A stretch of 64,000 bases of DNA, taken from positions 17,119,001 through 17,183,000 of the forward strand of contig NC_092561.1 of NCBI RefSeq assembly GCF_037975245.1, in the 5' to 3' direction. Source of the stretch: Apostichopus japonicus. Taxonomy: Eukaryota > Echinodermata > Holothuroidea > Aspidochirotida > Stichopodidae. This document shows positions 11,193 to 26,100 of the stretch, one piece after another. Under the pieces are notes generated by a model. The model did not search any database, had not been told where the DNA came from, and saw only the letters and a program-made list of their open reading frames with translations. A program made the position numbers and the translations under genes. Every line of letters starts with the position of its first letter. The stretch's first letter is position 1.

Positions 11193-14100
11193 GTATATAT
11201 ATGGATGGGATTACACCTACTAATTTGTAATGTCTAATTATAAAATTATGTTCTTTTACGGTTAATGTTTGTAAAAACCGGTTAACAACGTACCTTTTCA
11301 TTCTCAAGCTTTCAAGAGTGCATGCACAGATACATCTTTCGTAAAATGTAAAATTGTGTATACGTCTTAGAAAACGTGTTATAGGTAAGCTCACAATAGG
11401 CTATTGCTGTAGTGGACTTCTGATCACTACACTACTTTGCAGTCCATCCATTTTTCTTGATAAATTTCTACACTTTAAGTGCATGGTTTTAACCTCAAAG
11501 ATGTAAAATAAAATGGAAAATGTTGTCCGCAACATCGGAGGTGTTTTAAAGTCTTTAATAGTGTATACATGCTAACGTAACTTAGCACTGAATGTAACAG
11601 GGGCGTATTCAGGATTTTCTAACCAGGGGGAGGGGGGGGGGGCGAATTACTATCTAAGCGGAGAGCCACCATCGGTTGGCGTGCAGTGTACCCGAAAAAT
11701 TCTGGTTTTGATACCCTCAGATCACCGGAAATGGCACATCTCGGGCTTAAAAATTACCAACCAGATGTACACTTTTGCCTGAGAACCAAATATTTCCCAA
11801 TAGTTTTTTCCCCATCCATAACCTTTTTGAAGATTGTCATGTTCGACCTCATCGCATCTCCTGTGTGTCATTGCTTTTGTAGGTGATTCTACGTCGCCGC
11901 TCACAATATCTGTCAGCCACACTTTGTAAGGTTTTAAGCTCATTGTTTGTTCAGAATATGAAAATTCACATTTCTCGTGAAATAAATTCACTTCAAAACA
12001 TACCCATAATGTTGCACAACCGACATAGAAAACACCTCCTTCAACCCCTAACAGACCGGTTAAAATTGCACGAGTAGAGGGAAGTATGTTGAAGAATGTT
12101 GGTCAGGGAATTTTCGAAAATTCAGACACAGTTAATTTAATGGTGCATAAGCGCAGATCAGTCTTGGATAAATCTGTTGCATGAGTGCATTTTTCATCCA
12201 ATTATATCATAATTTGAAGGTGTTGTATAAAACAAATAATGAATGGTTTCCATTTGTGCAAATATTTCATTCATTGAAAGATGAAATTTGTTCCATTCAA
12301 CGAGGCGCAGCCGAGTTGAATGAAACATTCCATCTTTCAACTCATGAAATATTTGCACAATTGCACTCATAACCATTCATTATTTGTATACTATCTAAGC
12401 AGAGCGCGACCATGGGTTCGCGCGTAGCGTAGAAGATTTTTTGGGGCAAATATACCTCCAAGTTCGCCGGAAATAACACTTCCCAGACCCAATGATGCTC
12501 CCAAACCTCCTTAATTGATCTCATGGGTTAGAAATTTAGTTTAGGGAAATACATGGGCGTCTGCAGAAAAAAAAAAAATCAGGGGACAAATAATCAAAGT
12601 AGACTTTTGTATACGATGGGTCTTGGGTCCTCATCCAGATATCAATTATAGACTGCCGCAAATGCGATTTCCGTCCTATATTTAACAACTGTGGATAACT
12701 ATTATAAAATGAGAACTGGACATGAAGCTAGGCAACACACACTGTGGGTAGTTAACGATCCTATGCAGTTCATGCAGCCTGGTACTCCAAATACTATATT
12801 TCTTTCGCCCATCACTTCTGAAGAAATCCACAAAGAAATCCATTCCCTAAAAGATGGAAAATCACCTGGTATCGATGGTACTCCTCCTAAAATTTCGAAA
12901 TCCATCTCACATGTTATTATCCAATTCTTTGTCATATTTTCAACCTTGTGCTCACGACTGGTACTTATCCAGATGCCCTGAAAGTTGCAAAAGTCATCCC
13001 GATTTTAAAAAGGGAGATCAGCTTGATCAGCTTGCTACCTTGTATGAATAAACTGCTAGAAAGATCTATCGAGAAACGTCTGAGAATATTCTTGGACAAC
13101 AATGATACCTTTTTTGACTTTCAATTCGGCTTCAGAATGGGTTATGATACAAGTCATGCCCTTTTAGAGACTACAAATTGTATTCGTACTTATCTAGATA
13201 AAGGTGAGAATGTGTTGGGTCTTTATCTAGATCTCAAGAAAGCCTTTGACACTGTCGACCACAAAATTCTCCTTGCCAAGTGATACAGTTACGGTATTCG
13301 AGGTAAAGCTTTCGATGTTATGCATAGTTACTTATCTAACAGGAAACAATTGATGTATGTTAACAGTACTTATTCTACGTGTTCCAATGTTAATATCGGT
13401 GTGCCACAGGGATCTGTTTTAGGACCGCTGTTATTCTTAATCTAAAATGTTGTACCTGACAAGTCCTTAAGACTTTTTGCTGATGACACAAACGTTTTTG
13501 TCCACGACAAAAACTTTACCAATATCGTGCTTAAAGCACAATCAACGTTAAGCAGTCTCAAAAAATGGTTTGATGCCAACAGACTTACCTTGCATCTTGG
13601 GAAAACTAACTTTACTATTTTTCATGCCAAAGATAATGTTTCTCATTCGTGTTCAGAGCATTTTGTATAATATTTGTTAAACAGATTGCATCAAATATCT
13701 TGGCCTTATGATTGATGATAAATTGTCATTCAAGCCACATATTGATGACCTTTGTAATAGTCTTGTTAAGTTTAAATGCATTTTTTATAGCCTCAGGGAT
13801 TCGCTCACCCCCTCTGTAGCTATTCAGCTTTACTATTCACTGGTTTGTTCTAAGATTCTTACGGTGCTGAAATTTATGGCATGGCTAAAGCTTCCATACT
13901 TAAAACCTTTACAAATCCTCCAAAATAGAATGTTAAATACCATTACTTTTAAACATCGACGTTATCCTACCAGTACTTTGCACAAAGACCTTGGTATTTT
14001 TAAGGTCAGCGACATTCATGTTCTCAAGATGTGTTCTTTTATTTATAAGTATATCAACAATATTCTCCCCCGTGTCTTTAGTGATATTGTTAATCCCTGT

Positions 14101-17100
14101 AATTCCGCGTATATTCGTAACAGTACGAGGAATAATACCCATTTTTCTGTTAGCAGACATCACTCGAAACTCCGTTTTGCTGACCACAATTTACCAGTCT
14201 CGTGTATAGATTATGTTTCACATGATTGAATGTGTTAATACTTCACCGGAGAAGTCACGCCTAACAGTGTCAATAGTAATAATTCTCGTCTTTTATAGCA
14301 TGTCATTTGCACAATTCTGGATCAAACTGCGCCAAAGTTCAATATGGGAATTTTAAATGCAACGTTTGGTCAAGACAACATGTCCACGCCACTAAAAAAG
14401 TTGGCGGGACGCGTCCCGCTGTCCCCGCCAGGATCTGCACCCATGTATTGGTGTACAAATATTAAAACCTCTTATAACGGCTACTTTAAAACTTTGTTGA
14501 ACGATATGAAAAGTACCAGATATTTCAGAAACCGAACACTACACAAATAGACAGTTTGGAGGCTGTTCATCCTGGAACGCCATTTTCATGCTCACTGATA
14601 TGATGTGATATTTGCTGTTTGCTTTATAAATTCGCATAATTGAAATGAGACTTAAATAAATAACTTTAATCTGTTTATTGGCAATGCCCTACATTCTTAT
14701 CATTTCGAAAGACGCACAGTTGTAAGTAAGTCATTACACACTAAAGGCTTCGATTCTCCATCTGCCTTCAGTTTAGGGAAGATCTTGGGATTTTTATCCC
14801 TATAGATATCGCTAGATATTGCTAGATATCCATATAGTACAGCGTTTTGGGGATTTCTTGGGATTTTTCGGGGCCTGTTCTTGGGAAATTGCAAAATCGG
14901 GAGTGGTCACACTCCATGTAGGTCAGTGCACGACCTTTAGACGTCACTAAAACACAACCCGATCACTTGTTATCAATGAAGTGGTGTGTTGCCGGATTTT
15001 GTCAAAGATTTGTCAAAAGGGATCAGCGCTGTAATTATGTCACTGTTCCTCTTTCTCTTCCCGGTGTCTTGGCGCTTTTCTTCTGCTCCCTCTTATTCTC
15101 CTTTTCTCCTTTTTTCCTTTTCTCTCTTTCTTCTTTTGCTTTCCCTTCCTTCTTCCTCATTTCCCCCCTCTTTTTTCCCCTTTTTTCTACTCTCTTTTTT
15201 TCTCTCATCTTTTTCTTACCCGGGGGCTCGCGCCCCAACGCCCCCCTGGATACGCGCCTGATATACATCCAGAATAGATAATTAATATTACAATGACAAC
15301 AGGTCGTTCACAGAAAATTCACCCACTTCACTGAAAAGCTACAGAACAACACACGTAAAACAACACTTAAAACTCAATGACTTCGCTCAGCTCTGACGTA
15401 AGTAATTAACATAAACCTCATGATAATCTATGATTATAACCTATGTCAACACTTGTTAACTTTAAAGAAAAAAGTGTTCAAATTTTTAAAACAGCATTAG
15501 GAATCATAACCAGAACTAAATGTTTAGGGATTGTTTCCTAATGGAACAACAAAGTACCGGTACGAAATATATTGATTGCATACGATAATTGCTTTTCACC
15601 CACATTTGATGTAATTTAAATTTAAGTCAATACATCTTACACAAAAACCTACCGATTTCTTCCAAAACGCTTTGCCAATAAGACAACACCAAAAAAGTTG
15701 GTAAATTGTTTCCGCCTCAACTTTGCAGGACAGGCGATAATGTGGAAATCACTAACAGAAAAACCCGTACAAGAAAATAATCATACTCATAGGAAGACAA
15801 AAATATTAATATAAGAAGGGTAACGGTATTATCCTGTTTCCAATTTTTAATCGAACCTATACTATAGATTCTTGACAAACTAGACGATATTAAGGTAGCT
15901 ATTTATATTGCTGTCACATTAGAATAGTAAAATTTAGTTAATTTTAATGTTTTATGACGGGAGAAGTCAATCTGTCAGCTGTTTATTTTAGAAAGTTTGT
16001 TAAGTAACTTTTACTTTTAGTCAACCCTGGTTGTTGTTGATGGAAAGTAGTGTCCAGGGATGTAGGACGATTTACATAAACCCTAATCCCTCTATTCACT
16101 ACAAAAGTACAGGGTAGCATAATCTTAAGATAGTTTGAGTATATACAAAAGAAACATCACCAGGTCAGGGCATAGTCAAGATAATTCAAAGGTACAGGGT
16201 AGCATACTCTTAAGATAGCTAGTGCACACAAAAGAAACACTACCAGGGCAGGGCAAAGTCAAGATGGCAATGTATTGTATTGCCAGGTGTTGCTAATTGT
16301 TACACTAGTAATTATGCGAGACATCACATCGAGCCAGTGAAGTGAGTGTTGGATAAGGTTTTTATTCACTCTCCAAAATACCACCATCGGATTGAGTCAT
16401 GCTATGGCTCTTAGCTGCATAAGACGGAGCTAAAATATTGTGATTTTTCATATCATGGGGCACAGGATCCTAAAGGTTACCTGTATTGAAGCCTGGGCTA
16501 GCACACTATAATTTATGACTGGCATTTAACTGTGAAAGCTAAAAACACAATTATTCCTGGAGACTCCAGATTCATACATTATGTAGTGTTCTGGCAGAGT
16601 TGGAAGGAAAGTACATCACCTGATCGGACAAAATATAACTGTATTGCAGAGCTCGTCTGACAGTTTAAGAATTGGCACCATTTGCCACTCTCCTCACATT
16701 CAGTTGAAGACCTGAAGCTCTGTTGGAGGATAGTTTTTGCACCTACTTCGACTGTAACACCTACCACAACCTAATGTCAGCGACCGCATGTCAACAAGTA
16801 TAGTCAACATTATTTAGGCAATATTCGTCATAGGGACAATTCAGAGTTCGTATTTTTAAAAGATAAATGTTAAAATAGAATTCCGTGATATAAAGTGGGG
16901 AAAGCTCTTCAGACTAGAAGATGTAACGTCATTCTATTGTAGAGAAAAGAATATCTGGTAATTATATATATTAAGGCTGAATTGACACGTACCAGTTTGC
17001 TCTCTCACAATTGAGAGAGATCCAGGGATATCGCAACATTGGAAAGTCTTAAGCCTTTCAGGAGTTAAATTAAATTTAGTATATGTCATCACCGGGTAAA

Positions 17101-20100
17101 GATTGCGCCAAAGCAATACGTTGTATTTAAGTGTTCGAAATCATATGTGTCCTTAAGCAGTACTGTAATAAAGCAATATTACATAACTTTGTAACCTTTA
17201 ATTTTTTTGTTTCTTTTTTCTTTTAAGGAGAAAATTCCTCCTCAATATATACATGATCACTAAAAAAGTTGAATTTATAAGACTTGTTCTGTACCATTAG
17301 TTGGTTCGAGTAATTGGTAATTGATCTTTATCTCCTATAGAGAGTTACTTGTGATTTTGTTGACAGAACCCTCTATCAGGTTCACTTATTGTTTTCAATG
17401 GATAGAGCATTTGGAGCAATATAATGGGCGTTGGGGGAGTCAAACTTTTGACGTAGTTTTGCTAATAAACCAGAATAATACATTTCTAAATATAATAGTT
17501 TTTACTTTAATGGGTTATATATAATAAATATATAAAATAAGCTTTTGCCACTCTGTTAGTCGGATTAACACAATAGAAGAGTGTTGTTGCACATATGGCT
17601 CGCTTTAGAAATTTGTAGACCTTCAACTAAAGTCTGAAAATTTGAAATAGTTGCTGGTATCTGGTTGCTGGCTCAGATGCAGTGTCCCATTAACTTTTCT
17701 GTTCAAATTTCTAGTAAAAAGAAAAGAAAAATTCTAGTCAGGGTCTAGTTTTCTAATGAAATAACTGTTAATAGAAATAAATAATATAAATAAAGTCATA
17801 AGCCAAACGTGCAAAGGTTGGCAAATTTGTGCTATTATATTGCAGACGATTATTAACCGAGAATTTAATAAAGATGTTCTAGACATCCACGACTTTGGAT
17901 ATATATATAATCAAACTACGGTATGCTCGGAAAACAAATTGCCAAACATGTAGTATGTTGACTGGGACTTTCATGTATAATAATGTTGGAAGTATATTCT
18001 TCGTAATGCTGGTTTATGTTAATATAAAACAGAGTAGTATGCAAATAATATATGAGACAGAAAGCAAGAAAGTAAACTGTAGTATTTCAGTGTCTCAGAC
18101 AATTTGCACGGTCCTATGATCCTGTAATCAACAATTTCACTTGTGTTATTTGTTTTCCATCAGTGTATGCTCGGGATTTTACCTGCCTGAGTAGTGATCC
18201 CCTTATAGAATCATCGGCGCCCTCTCACCTATTTGGAGTCGGCCGTGACCAACCTCCCATCAAGTTTGAGCGTTACTCGCCTAACGGCGAACTGAAAGAG
18301 TTGACCGATGGGAACCAGACAATGCTTGCAAATGATATCGAGAGAATGGAAATCCCACCTGGTACAGGACATCATACAGACACGAGGACAGGAGTGTTTG
18401 CTTGTACATCATCTACCAACGGCTCTGCTCAGATTTTGGTTATTAACCATAGAAAACATAGTAGTAAGTTGAACAAGTTTGTTTATCTAAAGACCCAGCT
18501 GCATGTTATTTGTCCGCCACTCTTGTTGGTAAATAGATGATCATGACAAAGTCATATTGTTTGCTTTCGTTGTTATGGCGCAAAGATGGTTCATATCAAG
18601 ATAGCCTATTGCAGTAGCTTTCCAAACTAATATCAACATTTAGTTATTAGACACTCTAAAGCACGAATGAGCATTTGAATGTTTTAACTGTCATTAACAA
18701 GCATTTATCAACAGTATAGCAACAATCTGTAGGCTAAATTTGCTACATATTTCAGCAAATGTCTTGCTATCGAAGTTTGGGTTAACACAATTTTCCATTT
18801 TGGTACATGAAGTCACCAAACGCCGCTGTTGTGCAATTTCGTTTAAAATTGTTTTGAATGTCTGGCCTCTACAACGCTGTGATACTGTTATATGTTTCAA
18901 AATAATCATGCAGGCAATTCAAGGAATAACATTTCTCATACTTTGGTATATGATAACTACGATGTTTTCAATATAAAGTCATATGGAACATTGTGTTTGA
19001 AGTATATGAGCTTTATAGTTTAGATGAAGATTGCAACATATTTTGTTTTGAAACTTGAATCATTTCAACGTCATTGATCAAGTGACTATTGTTATTTCTA
19101 TCAATTACTTCGTAATCAAATTTTCGAACAAAAATGTCACTTATACATTCCTTACTTCATTGATGAATTTGTCATCTTCAGCTATTTCGTCGGCATAATA
19201 GCTAAAAAGATTTCCGCAATTTTGTAATCCGCTCTGACTTCTGGTCTTTAACCTTAGGATACTATCATTCACGTACGCAATACATCTCAAGCATGCACTT
19301 ATTAGTCAGGATTAAAATCCACCGCATGGCCAGCGATCGCGAGTACGTGATACTTTGTGTTGTTATGGTCATGCGATCTTTAGTCCTCTACACAATCGAC
19401 CACGTTTCAATTTCCCATAGTTCGATATCGTACAGGACAATTTTGTCATTTTCTGTATCGGGGAATGCTGATTTTCCATTTGAAATCTACATCGGACCTT
19501 TGAACTTTCACTCGCCGACGTAGTTAGCCAATAAGCTACGCTATCCCATGCCGAGGCACATGCCCACCAACTTTAAAGTCTGTTGACATGTCTGCATTAC
19601 GGTTTAGAAGAATGAGTTCACCACATTCAATCACAAACACTCACGCACACCTCAAACGCACGCATCCTTTTCCATATTATTGTGGTACGTTACCATGGTA
19701 CATCCTGTTTCTTTAAATAATTTCACTATTCTATGGATTCAACATCTTTGGGAACGCGTTGGCATAATAGATATATGTGAAATAAAATAATTATATCGAT
19801 ACTTTACTCATTTAAATGTTCTTCTTCTTCCTCGCGCATTACTTCTGATAGATGTTTTACCTGACGGATATGTCACAAAGACAGCCAGTGTGGGCGACAC
19901 AGTCACTCTTCAAGTTATTTCACGATCAAACAAGATTAAATGGCGACATAATGGTCGAAAGGTTCTTCAATGGAAAGGACGGGCAAGCGTTACTCTCCAT
20001 AATGTGTCTACAGACGATGAAGGAATCTACGAGGCCTACACTTGTCTGCACAAGCCACACGCTTATATCCGATTGATCGTCAGACGTAAGCAGTTCTAAT

Positions 20101-23100
20101 GGCTAATTATCACAAAATGTGTATGCCAGACTTTCACCTATTCATTTTGGTTATTGTTGATTATGTGTATTTTACAATTAGTAATTATATTTGCTTCCAA
20201 AATCTAGAACAACTAGTTCCAACACTATTATTCATTTTGTCGAATATAAACAATTTCATTCATTCATTTTCAAGTATTGTTTCTCGACTTATGCTTAGAA
20301 CACAATACTGATAAGCTGAAACTAAAATAACTGTAGTTAAAGGGCATACAAATTTTCCTCTGCTTAAAACTGGATTAGTTTTGTCGATACCCAACATAAA
20401 TGTTCTTTCTCTCAATAGGTTGTCCTCTGAACTTTGTTGGACATCAGTGTAACGATTACTGCGTCTGTTACAATGGAGGTGTCTGTACAGACGAAGGAAA
20501 GTGCATTTGTCCACCAGGCTTTGCAGGGGCATTGTGTGATGGAGGTATTTTGGCAAATAGAGACAAGGTTGTCTCATTTTATCATAAACAAACTATTTGC
20601 GTTATCGTAATATAACTACTGTACTTAGGTGATTTTTCTAAACCCTCACTTGTTGACAGAGAGAGAATGTGTAACCGATGCATGGAAACAGATAAATTAA
20701 TCCAATGACTCATTTTGCAATGTTATATGTTTTACATCAACTATGGTTAGAATGTAGATAGCCAAAACTTTAAGTTTAAAGTTAGAGTTTCAAGGTTTAT
20801 AGGATTGTATCAAGTTCATGCTTTCTCACATGACTTGAAAAACCTTTAATCCCTAGTCATTGGTAAGTTGTCGCACTCACCCAACCAAATGTACAGAATT
20901 CAAACAGTGGCTTCGGTGGCACTAGAGTGCGCCATATCAACGTGTCACCTCGCTTTACCATATTGATATACCTGGATAAAGAGAGTAAATTGAGAGATAA
21001 AGTCTCTTGCCAATGTAATGATCTGACCAGGACTGGAAGCGGTAATCCTTATATCCATTTGATTACGATGCCCATTTAACCTGATTAAGTATAAAAAATA
21101 ATATATTTCCTTATTTGTCATTACATTATAAGTTCGTGGACCAGATTGCTTTGGAGAAGACTGCCAGTTTAGCTGCTCGGATCAGCCTCTCTCTAAAGAA
21201 GGATTTGAAGGAAGCTGTGGTGGTGAATTATTTTGTCTCCCTGATCCATACGGATGCTCTTGCTATCCTGGATTTCACGGCCTAGGGTGTACAGAGGGTA
21301 ATAAATTCCAGCACTCAAGTCGTGTACAAACATATTTTCTCCGAAGTTTCAATATAAATTACGATTGACATCGAACAGTGATTACCACAAATCAAATCAA
21401 ACCATACTCGAGAAGAATTGACATATTACAAGCTTTTCATTTTTATTCAATAAGTTGAATATTTAGGTTAAGTCCTCAAAACAATTAACAGAAAATGTCT
21501 AATGTAATTTTTATTTTAGCCTGGAAAGACGTATGTAGGCAATTTAATGACTTCTTTGCTACAACCCGAGACAATAGTTGAGCGCCTGGAATTGATTGTA
21601 AACGTATCATTTTAAAAGAAGGTTACTCTCTCCCTAAATCTTTCTGCTTTGTTTATTATCCATTGTTTGAAAAAATATAGATACATGAATTTACATTTTT
21701 GATGACAGAATGTGAGCCAGGTACATTTGGAGCAGACTGTCTTCAGACGTGCCACTGTTCCGAAGGATCTACATGCGACAATCAAATGGGCACCTGCTCA
21801 CCGGCGATATGCGAAGAAGGATGGACTGGCGAAAATTGTAACGGTAAGAAGTTACAGTATTACACTCGTGCTTTCTACTCGTGTCTGCATGAAACAATAT
21901 GTGAAACCAGCATATGGTGCGATTATCTCAAACGTGGGATTTAGTGTGTGTGTGGCGTGAGTGTGTAGGTTCTTCCCTCAGTTGCGTGGTTAATGTGCTT
22001 TCCTTGAAGACCTACTGCAGTAGCGTGACTTCAGAGGTTCATGAATAAGTTCTACGCATGTAAGAAGTAACGTTCTAAATACATGACTGATTTCTCAATT
22101 CAACTATCCGTTGGGTTTCCTTAAACAAATTCGTAAGACTTATTTTAACACCATTTTATATTCTTTCTATGCAAAAACTTTTCTATACCGATACAAATGT
22201 TAAACCATGTAAAAATGCACTGGGTTAACACCTTCATTGCTAGCCAATCTTTATCACCTCTTCCAACACATCGCTCTATTGTGGTGAATTGATGTTGATA
22301 AAGTAATGTTCTCTTATTTAAGCTCTTTCATACTATTTTCAGAGAGAATCAGTTGCAGACATGAACCATGTTTGAACGGCGGGACATGTGAAACAAACTT
22401 TGGATTCGAAGGATATAATTGCAACTGTCCTGTTGGTTTCATCGGTTCTAACTGTGAATTAATTGGTAAGTATCCACAGGAGGTCAAGGACCAGGTCAGT
22501 CGACCTCATAAATTTACGGGACATACATGGGAAGGCGAAAATATTAATTCCTTCAGGTGCCGTGACAACAGCACTCTTACCCATTGGCGGATTAACATGC
22601 CAGTTTATTGGCTCGAAACTGGTCGGTCGTTGGGTACCCATCGCGGAAGATGCAGTAAGTTCGATGTGCCAAGGGCTTCGTTCACGCTAGTCATCCGAGT
22701 TTCCAAACACCGTGCTCGATTTAAGGACACACCTCCTCCGATTGGATCCAGTGTCCCGTAAACGTTCTCTGACTCTTCTCGTCGTGCCTGATTATGTTAT
22801 ACCAGGTACAAGAGAGAAAGGGTGCATATATAATCAACTTAAATAAGAGATGATATGATGCGACACAGATGTTCCTGATGTTTCTGTTTATGCCACCCAC
22901 GACTTTGATGCATCATTCTGAAAAATATGCTCTGCTCTTTTTTGTCAATAGATTATAGTGCATGTGCTAGCACTCCTTGTCAGAACGATGGAAACTGCTC
23001 TGTTCAGCTTAATGGAAGCTACATTTGCTCATGCGCAATTGGTTACGAAGGTAATCAGTGTGAAGAAGGTAAGTTCGATTCACGTTACACGCTTTATTAA

Positions 23101-26100
23101 TGAAAGTAACAAACTTCACTAAAGATAACAATATAAGGATTCTATTATGAATTCAGGAAGGAGATGCCAACTTGGTGACAACAGTACTATCATTTTTAAT
23201 TAGGAAAATGCTAAATGTTACCTCATGGCTACTATAGCTATTGTAGAGGGATATAATGTACAATGTTATATTTGGTTACAAACAGAAATCAACGAATGTG
23301 AGTCCCAGCCGTGTCTTAACGGTGGAAGATGTACAGATCTCTTGGGTGGATTCACATGTGATTGTCCGGAGGAAGTCAGGGGAACTTTTTGCGAGCAAAG
23401 TAAGACTCATGCAACTAGCTAAACCCAAGCACTGTCCACTATATTTTTAATGACATTTTAATTTCTAATTCTAATAATACGTTTTATATTTTATTACAAA
23501 ACAATAACAAACAGCATCAACAGTCTTATTTGGTCAGGGAAATTCCTTACACATATGCAAGAAATATTCTTCGATGTTTACCGCTTAATTAGTGAAAACC
23601 GACTTTCATCATCTGACTAATATCATCTCCTGGAACTTCTTCTCTCATTCCTACAGTGTTACCTTAACGTATCCGTTTACCGTTATTATCTATTACCACA
23701 TAGTGAATGTGATGGCAATGGAATTATAATGTATCTTTTCTCTTTGCAGTCAACTATTGCGAATGTCAGCTCTGGGGTAACTCTCATTACCACACATTTG
23801 ACGGTAATTTCTTCACGTTCCAAGGGGACTGTGAATATGTCGTTTCTGAGCATTCGCAGGAAGATGCGGCATTATCTGGTCTGCCTGTCTATTCCCTCAT
23901 TGTCCGGCAACATAAAGAAAGGCCGGATGACCAGGTTACGAGACTCTCATTTCTGCAATTTGAATTTGAGGGTACCATTTACAAATTACAACATGGCGGT
24001 CTTTATGTAGATGGGGTACAAGCGAATACCCCTTACGTGGTGCAAGGTATTGAAATAACACTCCGATCCGATAACACTTACGTGAGTATAGGATTTTGCT
24101 ATTACGAATGGTAACAATACAGCCGGTAGTAAATGAGATTATGATTATTAATTTACTATAATGGTTAGGAATAAATTTGCACAGTTTCCATACGAAAATG
24201 TATACCTTCCATGTGTTGATCACCGTACAAAGTACATTATTTGATGGACAAATACAATGTGAAAATATCATTATCTGTTATTGAAACTGGTTGCTTTCTT
24301 TCTCTTCATTTCTTGTAGATCTTAACAACAAATTTTGGATTAGTTCTGCAGCTTGACGGACATACGCTTGATCTTTCTGTTCCATTCGCATACCGAAATC
24401 ATGTGAAAGGACTATGTGGAGACTGCGACCAAAACATCACCAACGATTGCTCCGGGGTGGTTGGTTATTTATATTTCACTTGCGACGATATATAGGATCT
24501 AACCGGTTATATTCTTTTCAACTAGGAATTACTCAATGATTGCAATATGCCTAATATTTTACAGTATATGAATTGATTTGTATTTAACTACGCCGTGTGG
24601 TATAGGATATAACATGATAACAGGGGCGTATCCAGGATTTTCTAACCCGGGGGGCGCGAATTACTATCTAAGCGGAGCGCCACCATCGGTTGGCGCGGAG
24701 CGTACAAGAAAATGTTTGGTTTTGATACCCCCAGATCACCGGAAATGACACTTCTAGGGCTTGAAAATGACCAACCAGATGTACACTTTTGCCTGAGAAC
24801 CAAGTATTTTCCAATAGTTTTTTCCCATCCATAACCTTTGTGAAGATTGTCACCAGTCACACATCATATTCGACCTCATCGCATCTCCAGGGGATCATTG
24901 CTTTTTTGAAGTGATTCGACATCGCGGCCCACAATACCCGTAAGCCCCACTTTTGAAGGTTTTAAGCCCATTTTTGGTTCAGAATTTCAAAATTCACATT
25001 TCTCGTGATTAAACTCACTTCAAAACAAATCCATAATGTTGCAAAAAATTCATTTATGGACAACGAATATAGAAAATCTTCCTTGAACCCCTAACAGACT
25101 GGTCAAACTTGCACGAGTAGAGGGAAGTATGATAAAGAAAGTTGGTCAAGTAATTTTCGAGAATTCAGACACAGTTAATTCTTTGGTGTACAAATATTGA
25201 AACCTCCTACAACGGCTATTATAAAACTTCGTTGAAGGAAAAGAAAAAAACCCAGATATTTCAGAAACCTAACACTACACACATAGGTCAAGGAGGCGGG
25301 GGGGGGGGGGGGGAGCGGCCTAACGAAATATTTCTTTCTGAAAATTCGGGCAATATGCTGAGAATTTTCCGGGCACCTATACTGAAAGAAAAATACATTG
25401 CAATGATGTAGCTAAAGGAAATGAATAGTTTAAAAATTATCTCCTTGGTAATTAAAATAAAGTTCTAAGCTTGGCTGACTAATTCACTTTTACTAATGTA
25501 AAAGAAAGTTTTGACATAATTGGACCTCCATGCTTTTTCTCCATCTACATAGGACAATTCGTTGTTTATGTGAGCATCGCGCGGTATACTGCGCAACTTT
25601 CAGTGACCGTACGGTACATGATGGCATGCGATGTAATAACCGATGCTTGCTTATATGATATTGACATGAACATGTTGAACGCGCGCGGAGCGCGCGAAAA
25701 TGTTGGTTATATTTTCGGGCAAGTCGTTACAGCTCCCCAAATGAAAATTGGGCTCCTTCGCCTTTGACTACACACATAGACAGTTTTGAGGCTGTTCACC
25801 CTGGAACGCCATTTTCATGCTTACTGATATGATGTGATATCTGCTGTTTGCTTTACAAATTCGAACAGGCGCGAAGCGAATAATTTGCCAAGGGATGGGC
25901 GAAGCCTGTAGGCAAACTATCGAAGCGTAGCGCCACCACGAGTTGGCGCGAAGCGTACAAGAAAATTTTGGCCAAAAATGCCTCCCAGATCGCTGGAAAT
26001 GACACTTCCCATGCCGTGTAAGTTGCATCTCAGCATTTTCTATTTCGAATTTACTAGCGATATCATAAAAAAAATATGCTCGGGCGGGGGGGGGGGGGCG

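Noticed and set aside
12181-12376. Similar ORFs on both strands
   Set aside because: They are mirror images produced by the palindrome at 12225..12391.
14967-15281. ORFs with Ser/Phe/Leu runs that look like membrane proteins
   Set aside because: They come from the pyrimidine tract of the hAT-like element; the same tract and ORF recur at 26289..26624.
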